From contig NZ_BCYV01000011.1 of NCBI RefSeq assembly GCF_001598375.1, positions 215,174-279,173 of the forward strand: a DNA stretch of 64,000 bases. Reading direction: 5' to 3'. Below are positions 10,054 through 19,275 of this stretch, in pieces. Each line of letters begins with the position of its first letter. The stretch's first letter is position 1. A model generated the notes under the pieces. It saw nothing but the letters and a program-made list of their open reading frames with translations, was not told the origin of the DNA and did no database searches. Origin of the DNA: Novosphingobium capsulatum NBRC 12533 (lineage in GTDB: Bacteria > Pseudomonadota > Alphaproteobacteria > Sphingomonadales > Sphingomonadaceae). The position numbers and the translations under genes were made by a program.

Positions 10054-10641
10054 TCAGTGCGCACTGATGGCGTCTTCCACGCGGGCGAGGGCGGCAGCAA
10101 GCGGATCGGTTTCACCCAGCAGGCGGAACGTGCCGTTGAGCGCGAAGAAGCAGTGACCGTGCACCGTTGCCAAGAGCGAGCGCGCCAAGGGCTGGGCCTC
10201 TGCCCGCCGGGCGGGGGGCAGGGCGGCGGCCACTTCGCGCACCACGACATCGGTGATCGCGGTGACGCGGGCGGTGTAATCGGGTGGCGGCACCTCGTTT
10301 TCCGGCAGGCGGAAATCGTAGAGCGCGGTCCAGGCGTGGCGATGGTGGCTGGCAAAATCGAAATAGGCGGCGATCGCCTGGGCCAGGCGGTTTTCGCTTT
10401 GCCCCGCCAGCCGATCTTCCAGGGCGGCGCGCCACAGGTCCAGCGTGTGGCCATTGATGGCCAGCATCAGCGCATCCAGGCTGCCCATGACGTTGTAGAT
10501 CGTGCCGATCGAATAGCCGATGCGCTTGGCCACCTCGCGCGCGGAAAAGCGGGCAAAGCCCACTTCCGACAGCTGGCGATGCCCTTCGCGCACGATCATG
10601 GCGTGCAGTTCTTCGCGGGTGTGATCGGATCGGCGGCCCAT
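10054..10641 (-). CDS. TetR/AcrR-family transcriptional regulator
   Basis: 195 residues. The N-terminal HTH is clear (FARFSAREVAKRIGYSIGTIYNVMGSLDALM), and the C-terminal part resembles the WHG ligand-binding domain (HRHAWTALYDFRLPE). ATG 10641 (MGRRSDHT) is preferred over 10671. It lies head-to-head with the large acyltransferase gene at 10807 across an AT-richer gap (TATAAT at about 10697), so it may control that gene, itself, or both. The ligand is unknown. Confidence 0.85.
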   Translation of the reverse strand: MGRRSDHTREELHAMIVREGHRQLSEVGFARFSAREVAKRIGYSIGTIYNVMGSLDALMLAINGHTLDLWRAALEDRLAGQSENRLAQAIAAYFDFASHHRHAWTALYDFRLPENEVPPPDYTARVTAITDVVVREVAAALPPARRAEAQPLARSLLATVHGHCFFALNGTFRLLGETDPLAAALARVEDAISAH

Positions 10642-10806
10642 GGCTATGGCTTTAGCGAAGAAAATGAACACCGTCTAATTCTTAAATTGAACGATGTATA
10701 ATTTCGTGGGAGGTAGTGGTGCATCGCCGGTGAGTCGCGGCGGGAACGGGTAACATTCGGCAATCCTTAAGCTGTTTTCCGCCAATCACGGGCAGGGGCA
10801 GCGCAG

Positions 10807-13800
10807 ATGGGGCAAAGGCGCATGGCGAAATCTGATATTGGGCTGTTGGGCACACGCCGGTTCGGGCCGATTTTCGTGGTGCAGTTCCTGGGCGCGTTCA
10901 ACGACAACCTGTTGAAATTCGCGCTGCTGTTCCTGGCCAACTTCGGCCTCTACGCCGCCGCGCCCGACAAGGCCAAGATGCTGGCGGCGGTGGCCACCGG
11001 CCTGTTCATCCTGCCCTATTTCCTGTTTTCCGCGCTGGCCGGGCAACTGGCCGATGGCATGGACAAGGCGCGCCTGGTGCGCTGGATCAAGGGGGCGGAA
11101 CTGGCGATCATGGCGGTGGCCATGGCCGGTTTCTGGCTGCTGTCGGTGCCACTGCTGCTGGCGGCGCTGTTCCTGATGGGGCTGCATTCCACGCTGTTTG
11201 GCCCGGTCAAGTATTCGATCCTGCCCCAGCATTTGCGCGCGGACGAGATCATGGGCGGCACCGGCCTGATCGAGGGCGGCACGTTCCTGGCCATTCTCGG
11301 CGGGCAATTGCTGGCCGGGGTGATGCCCTCGCATCTGGCGGGCGTGGCGCTGACCGCGCTGGCGCTGGTGGGCTTCCTGGCGAGCCTGGCCGTGCCGGCG
11401 GCGCCCGCAGGCCGCTCGGTCGAGCGGCTGGACTGGAACCTGTGGCGCGGCACCATGGCCATTCTGGACGATGCCCGCGCCATTCGCCCGGTGTGGGGCG
11501 CGATCCTGGGCACCAGCTGGTTCTTTGCCGCCGGCGCGGTGCTGGTTTCAGAATTTGCCCCGCTGGTGAGCGGTACGCTGGCCGCGCGGCAAGACGTTGC
11601 CACGCTGTTCCTGATCGTGTTCTCGCTGGCGATTGCGGCCGGTTCGGTTTGCGTCAACCTGCTGCTCAAGGGCGAAGTATCGGCGCGGTGGGTGCCGCTT
11701 TCCGCGCTGGGCCTGGCGGCCGGACTGATCGACCTGTGGATTGCCGCCAGCGGCTTTTCGGTGGAAGTGGCCGGTGCCTCGATCGGGCAGTTCCTGGCGA
11801 CCGACGGGGCCTGGCACATTCTGATTGACCTGGGCGTGATCGCCTTTTCCGGCGGCATGTTCATCGTGCCGCTGTACGCCATCATCCAGGTGAAAAGCCC
11901 GGTGGAGCAGTGCTCGCGCCTGATCGCGGCCAACAACGTGGTCAATGCCGCGCTCACCGTGGCGGTGGTGCTGGTCGTGGCTGGCCTGCTGGCGCTGGGC
12001 GTGGACGTGCCCGATCTGATCGGCGTGCTGGGCTTTGCCACGCTCGCCGTGGCGCTGGCCAGCGTGTGGCTGCTGCCCGAAACGCTGTTCAAGGACGTGA
12101 TCCGCCTGACGCTCAAGGTGCTCTATCGCGTAGAGGTGCAGGGCCTTGAACACATGCCGCGCGCGGGCGAGGGGGCGGTGGTGGTGGTCAACCACCTGTC
12201 GTTCCTGGATGGCGTGCTGCTCGGCGCGTTCCTGCCGGGCAAGCCAACCTTTGCCGTCCACACCGCGATCGCCAAGTCTTGGTGGATCCAGCCGTTCCTC
12301 AAGCTGTTCAAGGCCTTTCCGGTCGATCCCACCAATCCCATGGCGGCCAAGGCGATGGTGCGCACGGTGCGCGATGGCGCGTGCCTGGTGATCTTTCCCG
12401 AAGGCCGCATCACGGTGACCGGCGCCTTGATGAAAGTGTTCGACGGACCCGGCATGGTGGCCGACAAGGCCAATGCGCCGATCATCCCGGTGCGCCTGGA
12501 TGGCCCGCAGTTCTCGCCGTTTTCCTATCTCAAGAGCAAGGTAAAGCTGCGCTGGTTTCCCAAGGTTTCGCTTACCGTGCTGCCGCCGCGCCGCTTTGCC
12601 ATCGACGGCGAGATGACGGCGCGCGCCCGCCGGGCCGAGGCAGGCCGTCGCCTCTATGACGAGATGAGCGGCATGATCTTTGCCACGTCTGACACGCAGA
12701 CCACGCTGTTTGCTGCGCTCGCCGATGCGCGCAGCCTGCATGGCGGCAAAACCCGCGTGCTCGAAGACATCAAGCGTGTGGCGCTGAGCTATGACAAGCT
12801 GCTGGTTGCCGCTGGCCTGCTGGGCAAGCGTTTGGAACAGGGCACCACCGTGGGCGAGGCGGTTGGCCTGCTGATGCCCAACGTCAACGGCGCAATGGCC
12901 GCGTTCTTTGCCCTGCAGGCGATCGGCCGCGTGCCGGCAATGCTCAATTTCACCGTGGGCGCGGCGGCCATGCGCTCGGCCTGCGCCACGGCAGCGGTGC
13001 GTACGGTGGTGACAGCGCGCGCGTTTGTTGCCCAGGCCAAGCTGGAAGAGGTGATTGCCGCGCTGGAAAGCGATGGCGTGACCGTGCGCTATCTCGAGGA
13101 TATCGGCGCCACCATCGGCGCGGGCGAAAAGCTCTGGGCGCTGTTGCGCGTTGGCCGGCTGGCGCGCGTCCATGCGCGGCGGCGGATCGATGCCGATGCG
13201 GCGGCGGTGATCCTGTTCACCAGCGGGTCGGAAGGGCTGCCCAAGGGCGTGGTGCTGTCGCACCGCAACCTGCTGGCCAACTGCGCCCAGCTTTCCGCGC
13301 GGATCGATTTCAACAGTGCCGATGTGGTGCTCAACGCGCTGCCGGTGTTCCACTCGTTTGGCCTGACCGGCGGCACGCTGCTGCCGCTGCTCAATGGCAT
13401 TCGCGTGGTGATGTATCCCAGCCCGCTGCACTATCGCATCGTGCCGGCGCTCGCCTATGACGCCAATGCCACGATCATGTTCGGCACCGACACGTTTCTG
13501 TCCGGCTATGCCCGCATGGCCCACACCTATGATTTCTATGCGCTGCGTTATGTCTTTGCCGGGGCGGAAAAGGTAAAGGATGAAACCCGCCGCACTTGGG
13601 CTGACAAGTTCGGCCTGCGCATCCTGGAAGGCTATGGCGCCACCGAGTGTGCGCCGGTGATCGCGGTCAACACGCCGATGCACTTCCGCGCTGGCACCGT
13701 GGGCCGCCTGCTGCCCGGGATCGAGACGCGACTGGAGCCGGTGCCCGGCATTGCCGAAGGTGCGCGCCTTTATGTGCGCGGGCCCAATGTCATGGCTGGT

Positions 13801-14256
13801 TATTTCCTGCCCGCGCAGCCGGCTGCGCTGCAACCCCCGGCAGACGGTTGGCACGATACCGGCGATATCGTCACTATCGATGCCGAAGGATTCGTCACCA
13901 TTCGCGGCCGGGCCAAGCGCTTCGCCAAGATAGGCGGCGAGATGGTGTCCTTGCCGGCGGTAGAGGCGCTGGCGGGTGGGCTGTGGCCGCAGGGCGCCCA
14001 TGCCGTGGTCACTCGCCCCGATGCCCGCAAGGGAGAGCAACTGGTGCTGTTCACCACCCAGGCCGATGCAACCCTGCGCGCCTTGCAGCAGTGGGGGCGG
14101 CAACAAGGCGCGGCAGAGCTGGCCATTCCGTGCGAAATCCGCGTGCTCGACGCCCTGCCGGTGCTGGGAACGGGCAAGGTGGCTTACGTAACGCTGGGCG
14201 AATGGGCCGTGCAGGGGGCCGCGGTCGCGCTGGCAGGCGAAGAGGAGAGCGCCTGA
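10807..14256 (+). CDS. LplT-PlsC-acyl-ACP synthetase fusion (acyl-[ACP]-phospholipid O-acyltransferase)
   Basis: 1149 residues with three fused modules. First is an MFS transporter of about 400 residues like LplT (FVVQFLGAFNDNLLKFALL at the start). Next is a PlsC-type acyltransferase with the HX4D motif NHLSFLDG and FPEGRI. Last is an AMP-binding acyl-ACP/CoA synthetase with FTSGSEGLPKGV, followed by YGATECAPV and a DTGD motif. In E. coli LplT and Aas are separate; together they flip lysophospholipid inward and re-acylate it. All three activities in one chain fit lysophospholipid repair at the inner membrane. A second ATG (10822) with AAGG upstream is an alternative start. Confidence 0.9.
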   Translation: MGQRRMAKSDIGLLGTRRFGPIFVVQFLGAFNDNLLKFALLFLANFGLYAAAPDKAKMLAAVATGLFILPYFLFSALAGQLADGMDKARLVRWIKGAELAIMAVAMAGFWLLSVPLLLAALFLMGLHSTLFGPVKYSILPQHLRADEIMGGTGLIEGGTFLAILGGQLLAGVMPSHLAGVALTALALVGFLASLAVPAAPAGRSVERLDWNLWRGTMAILDDARAIRPVWGAILGTSWFFAAGAVLVSEFAPLVSGTLAARQDVATLFLIVFSLAIAAGSVCVNLLLKGEVSARWVPLSALGLAAGLIDLWIAASGFSVEVAGASIGQFLATDGAWHILIDLGVIAFSGGMFIVPLYAIIQVKSPVEQCSRLIAANNVVNAALTVAVVLVVAGLLALGVDVPDLIGVLGFATLAVALASVWLLPETLFKDVIRLTLKVLYRVEVQGLEHMPRAGEGAVVVVNHLSFLDGVLLGAFLPGKPTFAVHTAIAKSWWIQPFLKLFKAFPVDPTNPMAAKAMVRTVRDGACLVIFPEGRITVTGALMKVFDGPGMVADKANAPIIPVRLDGPQFSPFSYLKSKVKLRWFPKVSLTVLPPRRFAIDGEMTARARRAEAGRRLYDEMSGMIFATSDTQTTLFAALADARSLHGGKTRVLEDIKRVALSYDKLLVAAGLLGKRLEQGTTVGEAVGLLMPNVNGAMAAFFALQAIGRVPAMLNFTVGAAAMRSACATAAVRTVVTARAFVAQAKLEEVIAALESDGVTVRYLEDIGATIGAGEKLWALLRVGRLARVHARRRIDADAAAVILFTSGSEGLPKGVVLSHRNLLANCAQLSARIDFNSADVVLNALPVFHSFGLTGGTLLPLLNGIRVVMYPSPLHYRIVPALAYDANATIMFGTDTFLSGYARMAHTYDFYALRYVFAGAEKVKDETRRTWADKFGLRILEGYGATECAPVIAVNTPMHFRAGTVGRLLPGIETRLEPVPGIAEGARLYVRGPNVMAGYFLPAQPAALQPPADGWHDTGDIVTIDAEGFVTIRGRAKRFAKIGGEMVSLPAVEALAGGLWPQGAHAVVTRPDARKGEQLVLFTTQADATLRALQQWGRQQGAAELAIPCEIRVLDALPVLGTGKVAYVTLGEWAVQGAAVALAGEEESA

Positions 14257-14340
14257 GCCGCAGCGGGCATACATCGCGCAGTCAGGATAATTTGGGCACA
14301 GATCGCTCGCCATTTATCCTGCGCCCGGAGATCCTGTGCC

Positions 14341-14988
14341 GTGAAGAGCCCCGATCGTGTTGCCATTGCCCTGGCGTTGTTCAGTTCCGCCGTGGTTCTG
14401 CCGGGCACCTTTGCGCTGGCCCAAGCACCTGCCGCCGCCGTGGCTGCCCCGGCCTTGCCGGCCATGCTGCAAAGCCTGCCAGCCGGGCGCTATGTCGTCG
14501 ACCCGGCGCAGACGGTGGCGCGGTTCAAAGTGCGCTATCTGGGCGTCAACCACGTGGAGGGCACCGTGCCCGGCGCCAGTGGCACGATCATGCTCGACCC
14601 GGCCAATCTCGCGACCATGGCGCTCGACGTGGTGATGCCGGCCACGGCCATCGCCACGCAAGACGGCATGTTCGACGATGAGCTCAAGGGCCCCGGCCTG
14701 TTCGACGTGGCGCACTATCCCACGATCCGCTTTCTGGGCCGCAGGCTGGTGCCGACCGGACCGAACGCCGCGCGGATCGAAGGAGAAGTGACGATGCACG
14801 GCGTCACCCGCCCCTTGCTGCTCGATGCGACCTTTGCCGATCCGGCAGGTGCCGCGCCTGGTGCGGGCCTCGCGGTCAATGCCTCGGGCGTGGTGCACCG
14901 CTCCGAATTCGGGATGACCAAATTTGCCCCGTTCGTGAGTGACGACGTGCGCATCACGATCACCGCCGTGCTCAACCGCGCCGGCTAG
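14341..14988 (+). CDS. YceI-family periplasmic protein
   Basis: 215 residues starting at GTG. A signal peptide (IALALFSSAVVLPGTFALAQA) is followed by the YceI lipocalin-like beta-barrel, seen in YVVDPAQTVARFKVRYLGVNHVEG, ALDVVMPA, FDVAHYPTIRF, VTMHGVTRPL and HRSEFGMTKF. YceI proteins bind isoprenoid-like lipids in the periplasm. It follows the lipid-repair gene by 84 bases on the same strand. Confidence 0.88.
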   Translation: MKSPDRVAIALALFSSAVVLPGTFALAQAPAAAVAAPALPAMLQSLPAGRYVVDPAQTVARFKVRYLGVNHVEGTVPGASGTIMLDPANLATMALDVVMPATAIATQDGMFDDELKGPGLFDVAHYPTIRFLGRRLVPTGPNAARIEGEVTMHGVTRPLLLDATFADPAGAAPGAGLAVNASGVVHRSEFGMTKFAPFVSDDVRITITAVLNRAG

Positions 14989-15046
14989 ACCCTGCTAGCC
15001 CTGCGCGCAGCGCCGGTGGGCGGCTGCGGCAGGGCAAGTAAGGGGG

Positions 15047-16765
15047 TCAACCCGGGTGGCCGCCCTCGTGGTGGGCGTGGGCGGCCATGGCGCGTTCCTG
15101 TTCGGCCTGATGCTGCGCTGCCATTTGCGCCTGGTGCTGGGCCTGTGCCTGGGCACGCTGTGCCTGCATCTGCTGGGCCCGGGCCATGGCTTCCTCGCGA
15201 TGCTGCGCCGCTTGCGCCTGCGCCTGTTCGCGCGCCTGGGCTTGGGCCTGGCGTTGCTGGGCCATTTCCTGCGCGCGCTGCTGCTGCATCTGCCGCTGCT
15301 GCGCTTGCTGTGCCATGGCGCGTTGTTGGGCCTGGGCGTGCTCAGCCTGCATTGCCTGCGCGCGCTGGGCTTGCTCTTGCGCCCGTTGCGCCTGGGCTTG
15401 GGCACGCTGGGCCTGCGCCGCAGCCTGATGCTGCGCGGCCATCTGCTGTTCCTGCGCGCGGCGGGCCTGCTGCTGTTGCATCATCTGCGCGCGCTGGTTT
15501 GCCGCGCGGGCGGCTGCTTGTTGCTGGGCCTGCTGCTGGGCCATGCGCTGCATCTGTGCGTGCTGCATCGCTGCCTGCTGCATCGAGGCATGTTGCATGG
15601 CCGCTTGCTGCGCGCGCTGTTGCGCCATCTGCATCTGGGCGCGCTGCATGGCGGCCTGCTGCGACTGCTGTTGCGCACGTTGCTGTGCAAAGAACTGCTG
15701 CTGCTGGCGCTGCTGCATGAACTGCTGTTGCTGTTGCTGCATCGCTGCCTGCTGGCGCGCGCGCTGGAACGCGGCCTGCTGGGCCATGGCCTGTTGCTGC
15801 TGGGCAAAGGCCGCCTGCTGGCGCTGCTGCTCTTGCCGCTGGCGATCGTTGCCGAACCAGTTGGAGAACCAGCCATACGGCCGCTGCTGCGGCGGGGGCG
15901 GGGGTGGGCTATAGACCACCGGGCGCGGCGGGGGAGACATGAAGCCCACCTGCTGCCACGCGGCAAACTGTTGCGCTTCCATCGCGCGGCGCTGGGCTTC
16001 CTGCTGCCACTGCGCGCGCTCCTGCGCCTCGTGTTCCTGGTGATAGGCCTGCCATTCGGCCTGCTGCGCCATGTCTTGCGACCACTGCGCCTGCTGCGCC
16101 GCGATTTCGGCGCGGCGGGCCGCCCAGTTGGCGGCAATCACGCCGCGATGCTCGCGCTCTTGCGACAGCTGCGCCAGATAGGCCGCGCGATCATAATAGC
16201 GCGAGGCATAATCGACGCGGGTTTCATAGTCGTCTGGCGGCAGCAGATCGCCGCGATCGTCATAGACCGCGACCAGCTGCGGCCCCGAATAGGCATAGCT
16301 GTATTGCGGATCGCGCACGAGATAGGGCGTGTCGGAATCCGCCTGATAGTAATAATAGCGGTAGCCGCCATCGACCGGCTCGGCATAGCGGCGATCGCCC
16401 AGGCTGGTTTGCCACACCCAGGGATTCACCCCGCCATCGTCATAGGAATAATCGGGCGGGGCATCGCCGATCGCGCGGGTCACTCCTTCGGCGCGATCGA
16501 GGTAGGCATAGGCATCGCGCTGGTTGGCGACGCGCGCCACGCGCACCCGGTTCTGGATCGGCAGGGCCTGCACCGCTGGGGCCGGCGCCACGGCCGTGGC
16601 CGCGCCGGCTTGCAGCGGCACGGCTGCGGGCAGCGCGGGCAGGCCATTGCTCGCCTGGGCCGAGGGATCAGCGTCGGGCGTGGAGGCGGAATGGTTGCAG
16701 GCAGCAACGCCCAGGGCCAACGCGCTGGCCGCGGCGATGCTCATCGTCTTGCGAAAAGTCAGCAT
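15047..16765 (-). CDS. Predicted lipoprotein with long Q/A/M-rich C-terminal region
   Basis: 572 residues. The N-terminus is a lipoprotein signal ending in a lipobox (SALALGVAAC, Cys at about 23). Residues from about 70 to 290 are Tyr/Asp-rich and then Pro-rich (PPPRPVVYSPPPPPPQ). The C-terminal half is almost entirely Gln, Ala, Met, Arg and His, with repeats such as RAQAQAQ, AQQQAQQQAA and MQHAQMQ. I do not recognise a catalytic domain. The composition suggests an extended or coiled-coil envelope protein. The bases are real coding DNA: the lipobox and codon pattern hold, whereas the opposite-strand open frame is only Leu-rich. Confidence 0.7.
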   Translation of the reverse strand: MLTFRKTMSIAAASALALGVAACNHSASTPDADPSAQASNGLPALPAAVPLQAGAATAVAPAPAVQALPIQNRVRVARVANQRDAYAYLDRAEGVTRAIGDAPPDYSYDDGGVNPWVWQTSLGDRRYAEPVDGGYRYYYYQADSDTPYLVRDPQYSYAYSGPQLVAVYDDRGDLLPPDDYETRVDYASRYYDRAAYLAQLSQEREHRGVIAANWAARRAEIAAQQAQWSQDMAQQAEWQAYHQEHEAQERAQWQQEAQRRAMEAQQFAAWQQVGFMSPPPRPVVYSPPPPPPQQRPYGWFSNWFGNDRQRQEQQRQQAAFAQQQQAMAQQAAFQRARQQAAMQQQQQQFMQQRQQQQFFAQQRAQQQSQQAAMQRAQMQMAQQRAQQAAMQHASMQQAAMQHAQMQRMAQQQAQQQAAARAANQRAQMMQQQQARRAQEQQMAAQHQAAAQAQRAQAQAQRAQEQAQRAQAMQAEHAQAQQRAMAQQAQQRQMQQQRAQEMAQQRQAQAQAREQAQAQAAQHREEAMARAQQMQAQRAQAQAQHQAQMAAQHQAEQERAMAAHAHHEGGHPG

Positions 16766-16901
16766 GGCGTGTCACTTTCGTTGCGCGTCCCGGCATGACC
16801 ATGGGCGGGTATGCCTGAACCGGCGGTGGCGGCTCCGTTCATCGCGGCCTAACGCACGCCTGCCTGTCATGATCCGCAACAAATCCCGTATTGCGGCCAC
16901 G

Positions 16902-16934
16902 AAAAAGGGCGCACCCGGCGGGCGCGCCCTTTTT
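16902..16934 (-). terminator. Rho-independent terminator of infC
   Basis: A perfect 11-base stem (AAAAAGGGCGC / GCGCCCTTTTT) around an 11-base loop lies about 24 bases past the infC stop and ends in a T run on the minus strand. It is nearly symmetrical and could also end transcription from the other direction. Confidence 0.85.
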
Positions 16935-16957
16935 CATCTAGCCAAAGCTGGAACGGT

Positions 16958-17503
16958 TCAACCCTTGGGGGCGAGCACCATCAGCATCTGGCGGCCTTCC
17001 ATGCGGGGGAAGGCTTCGATCTTGGCGATTTCGGCCACATCTTCCTGCACGCGCTTGAGCAGGTTCATGCCCAGCTGCTGGTGCGAAAGCTCGCGGCCAC
17101 GGAAACGCAGCGTCACCTTCACCTTGTCGCCATCTTCGATGAAGCGATGCACGTTGCGCATCTTCACGTCATAGTCGTGATCATCGATATTCGGACGCAT
17201 CTTGATCTCCTTGATCTCCTGCGTCTTCTGGCTCTTGCGGGCAAGGTTGGCCTTTTTCTGCGCCTCGTAGCGGAACTTGCCCACGTCGAGGAACTTGCAC
17301 ACCGGCGGATCGGCGTTGGGCGAGACTTCAACCAGGTCCAAGCCGACTTCGGCTGCCTGGTCGATCGCTTCACGCGTGTACATCACGCCAAGATTCTCGC
17401 CGTTTTCATCGATCACGCGCACCTTGGGCACGTTGATCATCTGGTTGAAGCGAGGGCCGCTCTTGACGGGGGGCGCCAACATGCGCCGGGGTGGGGGAGC
17501 TAT
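16958..17503 (-). CDS. infC: Translation initiation factor IF-3, probably AUA start
   Basis: About 181 residues. IF-3 binds the 30S subunit and checks start-codon pairing. Both domains are present: the N-terminal [22 protein letters not shown] and [16 protein letters not shown], and the C-terminal [15 protein letters not shown] and HQQLGMNLL. The first in-frame ATG (17482) has no ribosome site. Seven codons earlier an ATA codon (17501-17503) has AGGAG (17512-17516) eight bases ahead of it and would add IAPPPRR, so I place the start there. Non-AUG starts (AUU/AUC/AUA) are known for infC and allow IF-3 to repress its own translation. A terminator follows the gene. Confidence 0.9.
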   Translation of the reverse strand: MAPPPRRMLAPPVKSGPRFNQMINVPKVRVIDENGENLGVMYTREAIDQAAEVGLDLVEVSPNADPPVCKFLDVGKFRYEAQKKANLARKSQKTQEIKEIKMRPNIDDHDYDVKMRNVHRFIEDGDKVKVTLRFRGRELSHQQLGMNLLKRVQEDVAEIAKIEAFPRMEGRQMLMVLAPKG

Positions 17504-17625
17504 AGTGCTATCTCCTGATGTTGATCCGGGTGCGAGTCATGGAAAGGACTCAAGGCGCGCTCATATCACAACAGCGCCGCAGATAAAGAGCCTTCGGGCA
17601 TATCTGGGCGGCCGGGCGCCTGCTT

Positions 17626-18333
17626 TCAAGCCGCAGCGGCCTGCCATAGTGGGAAATGGGCCACACGCGCCGCCGTGGGCACCAGCGCGGTAATGCTGCG
17701 CGCCGGTTGCATCGCCTTGAGCAGCGCCGGATGCGCGGCATCCAGGCCCCCGGTCAACGCGCCGAAAGCGGGCAGGATCAGCTTGCGCTCGCTCATCACC
17801 GCGCAGGGCCGGCTGACCGTGCGGCCACGCGCCGCCACGCGCAGGCGCGGGTGAAAGTGGCCGGAGAGCTCTGGCCCGGCTTCCTGCCCTTGCGCCTCGT
17901 GCCGCAGCATCACCCCGCGCACCATTACCTCGCGCAGCATCGTGCCGCCGATCAGGTCATCGGCCGGGGCGCCGTCTTTCTCATCGTGGTTCCCGGTGAT
18001 CCACACCCAGTCCACCGCGCGCACCAGCGCTGCCAGCCGCTCTGCCGCGCCAGGGTCAAGCCGCGCCGGGCCATGGGCATCGTGGAAATTATCGCCCAGG
18101 CAAAACACCCGCCGCGCCCCGGTATGCCGCACCAGTGCGGCCAGCCGATCGAGCGTTTCGCGGCTGTCATAGGGGGGCAGCATCTGCCCGGTGCGGGCAA
18201 ACCAGCTGGCCTTTTCCAGGTGAAGATCGGCCACCAGCAGGGCCTGCTCCTCTGGCCAGGCCAGCGCCCGCGCCGGGCCGAGCAGCCATTCCTGGCCGGC
18301 AAACTGGAAGGGGGCGAACGAAAGGGGAACCAT
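17626..18333 (-). CDS. pdeM: Ligase-associated DNA damage response endonuclease PdeM
   Basis: 235 residues. A calcineurin-like metallophosphoesterase with its metal-binding motifs in order: LLVADLHLEK (DxH), CLGDNFHDAHG (GDxxH-like), WITGNHD (GNHD) and LSGHFHPR (GHxH). PdeM is normally encoded beside a DNA ligase and helicase/exonuclease partners (LigD-independent repair cluster), which are not adjacent here. ATG 18333 (MVPLSFAPF) is chosen because the longer open frame upstream is Arg-rich and atypical. It is divergent from hemF. Confidence 0.82.
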   Translation of the reverse strand: MVPLSFAPFQFAGQEWLLGPARALAWPEEQALLVADLHLEKASWFARTGQMLPPYDSRETLDRLAALVRHTGARRVFCLGDNFHDAHGPARLDPGAAERLAALVRAVDWVWITGNHDEKDGAPADDLIGGTMLREVMVRGVMLRHEAQGQEAGPELSGHFHPRLRVAARGRTVSRPCAVMSERKLILPAFGALTGGLDAAHPALLKAMQPARSITALVPTAARVAHFPLWQAAAA

Positions 18334-18407
18334 GCCTTCCCCTTGCCGCAGGCCCGCCGATTTGGCAAGCGGTTGGCTTGGGCGCTGGCTGGCCCATGGG
18401 AGATGGC

Positions 18408-19271
18408 ATGACCGACTGGACACCCCACACCGCACGCGCCCGCGCCTGGTTCGAATCGCTGCGCGACCAGATTTGTGCCGCATTCGAAAGCATCGAGCGC
18501 GAGGCCGGCAGCGACGCCCGCTTTACCTATACCCCGTGGAACCGCGAGCATGAGGGTGAGCCGGTGGAAAACGGCGGCGGCGGCGTGCAGGGCCTGATGA
18601 AAGGCAAGGTGTTCGAAAAGGTCGGCGTCAACGTTTCGACCGTGCAGGGTGCGTTCAGCCCGGAATTTGCCCGCACCATCAACGGCGCCGATCCCGATAA
18701 TCCCGGCTTTACCGCCACCGGCATCAGCCTGGTGGCGCACATGGCCAATCCGCATGTGCCCGCCGTGCACATGAACACCCGCTTCCTCACCACGCGCAAG
18801 GCCTGGTTCGGCGGTGGCGGCGATCTCAACCCGCCGCTGCCCTATGAACAGGATACCGCCGATTTCCACGCCCGCTTCCAGGCGGCCTGCGACGCGCACG
18901 ATCCGGCCTATTACCCGCGCTTCAAGGCCTGGGCCGATGACTATTTCTATATCCCCCACCGCAAGGTGCACCGCGGCGTGGGCGGCATCTTCTATGATCA
19001 CCTCGAATGCGCCGACGACGCCGGGTTCGACGCCAACCTGGCCTTTACCCAGGCAGTGGGCGAGGCATTCCTTGACGTCTACCCGCGCCTGGTGCGGCGG
19101 CGGATGAACCAGGATTTCACTGCGGCCGACGAATTGCAGATGCTGGAATGGCGCGGCCGCTATGCCGAATTCAACCTGGTGCACGATCGCGGCACGCTGT
19201 TCGGCCTCAAGACCGGCGGCAATATCGATGCCATCCTGATGAGCCTGCCGCCGCGCGCGGTGTGGAGCTGA
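18408..19271 (+). CDS. hemF: Oxygen-dependent coproporphyrinogen III oxidase
   Basis: 287 residues, normal for the family. It catalyses the O2-dependent conversion of coproporphyrinogen III to protoporphyrinogen IX. Signatures include GGGGVQGLMKG, HMNTRFL, WFGGGGDLNPPLPYEQD, FYIPHRKVHRGVGGIFYDHLE and the C-terminal EFNLVHDRGTLFGLKTGGN. ATG 18408 has GGGAG upstream (18398-18402). With hemN at 1901 the organism has both aerobic and anaerobic routes. Confidence 0.96.
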   Translation: MTDWTPHTARARAWFESLRDQICAAFESIEREAGSDARFTYTPWNREHEGEPVENGGGGVQGLMKGKVFEKVGVNVSTVQGAFSPEFARTINGADPDNPGFTATGISLVAHMANPHVPAVHMNTRFLTTRKAWFGGGGDLNPPLPYEQDTADFHARFQAACDAHDPAYYPRFKAWADDYFYIPHRKVHRGVGGIFYDHLECADDAGFDANLAFTQAVGEAFLDVYPRLVRRRMNQDFTAADELQMLEWRGRYAEFNLVHDRGTLFGLKTGGNIDAILMSLPPRAVWS

Positions 19272-19275
19272 CGCC

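Noticed and set aside
11548..14313. 921-codon open frame on the minus strand
   Set aside because: Antisense shadow of the LplT-PlsC-synthetase gene, His/Arg/Gln-rich as expected for complementary high-GC coding DNA.
15056..16798. 580-codon open frame on the plus strand
   Set aside because: It is the opposite strand of the Q/A-rich lipoprotein gene; the CTG-rich complement gives a meaningless Leu/Arg repeat.
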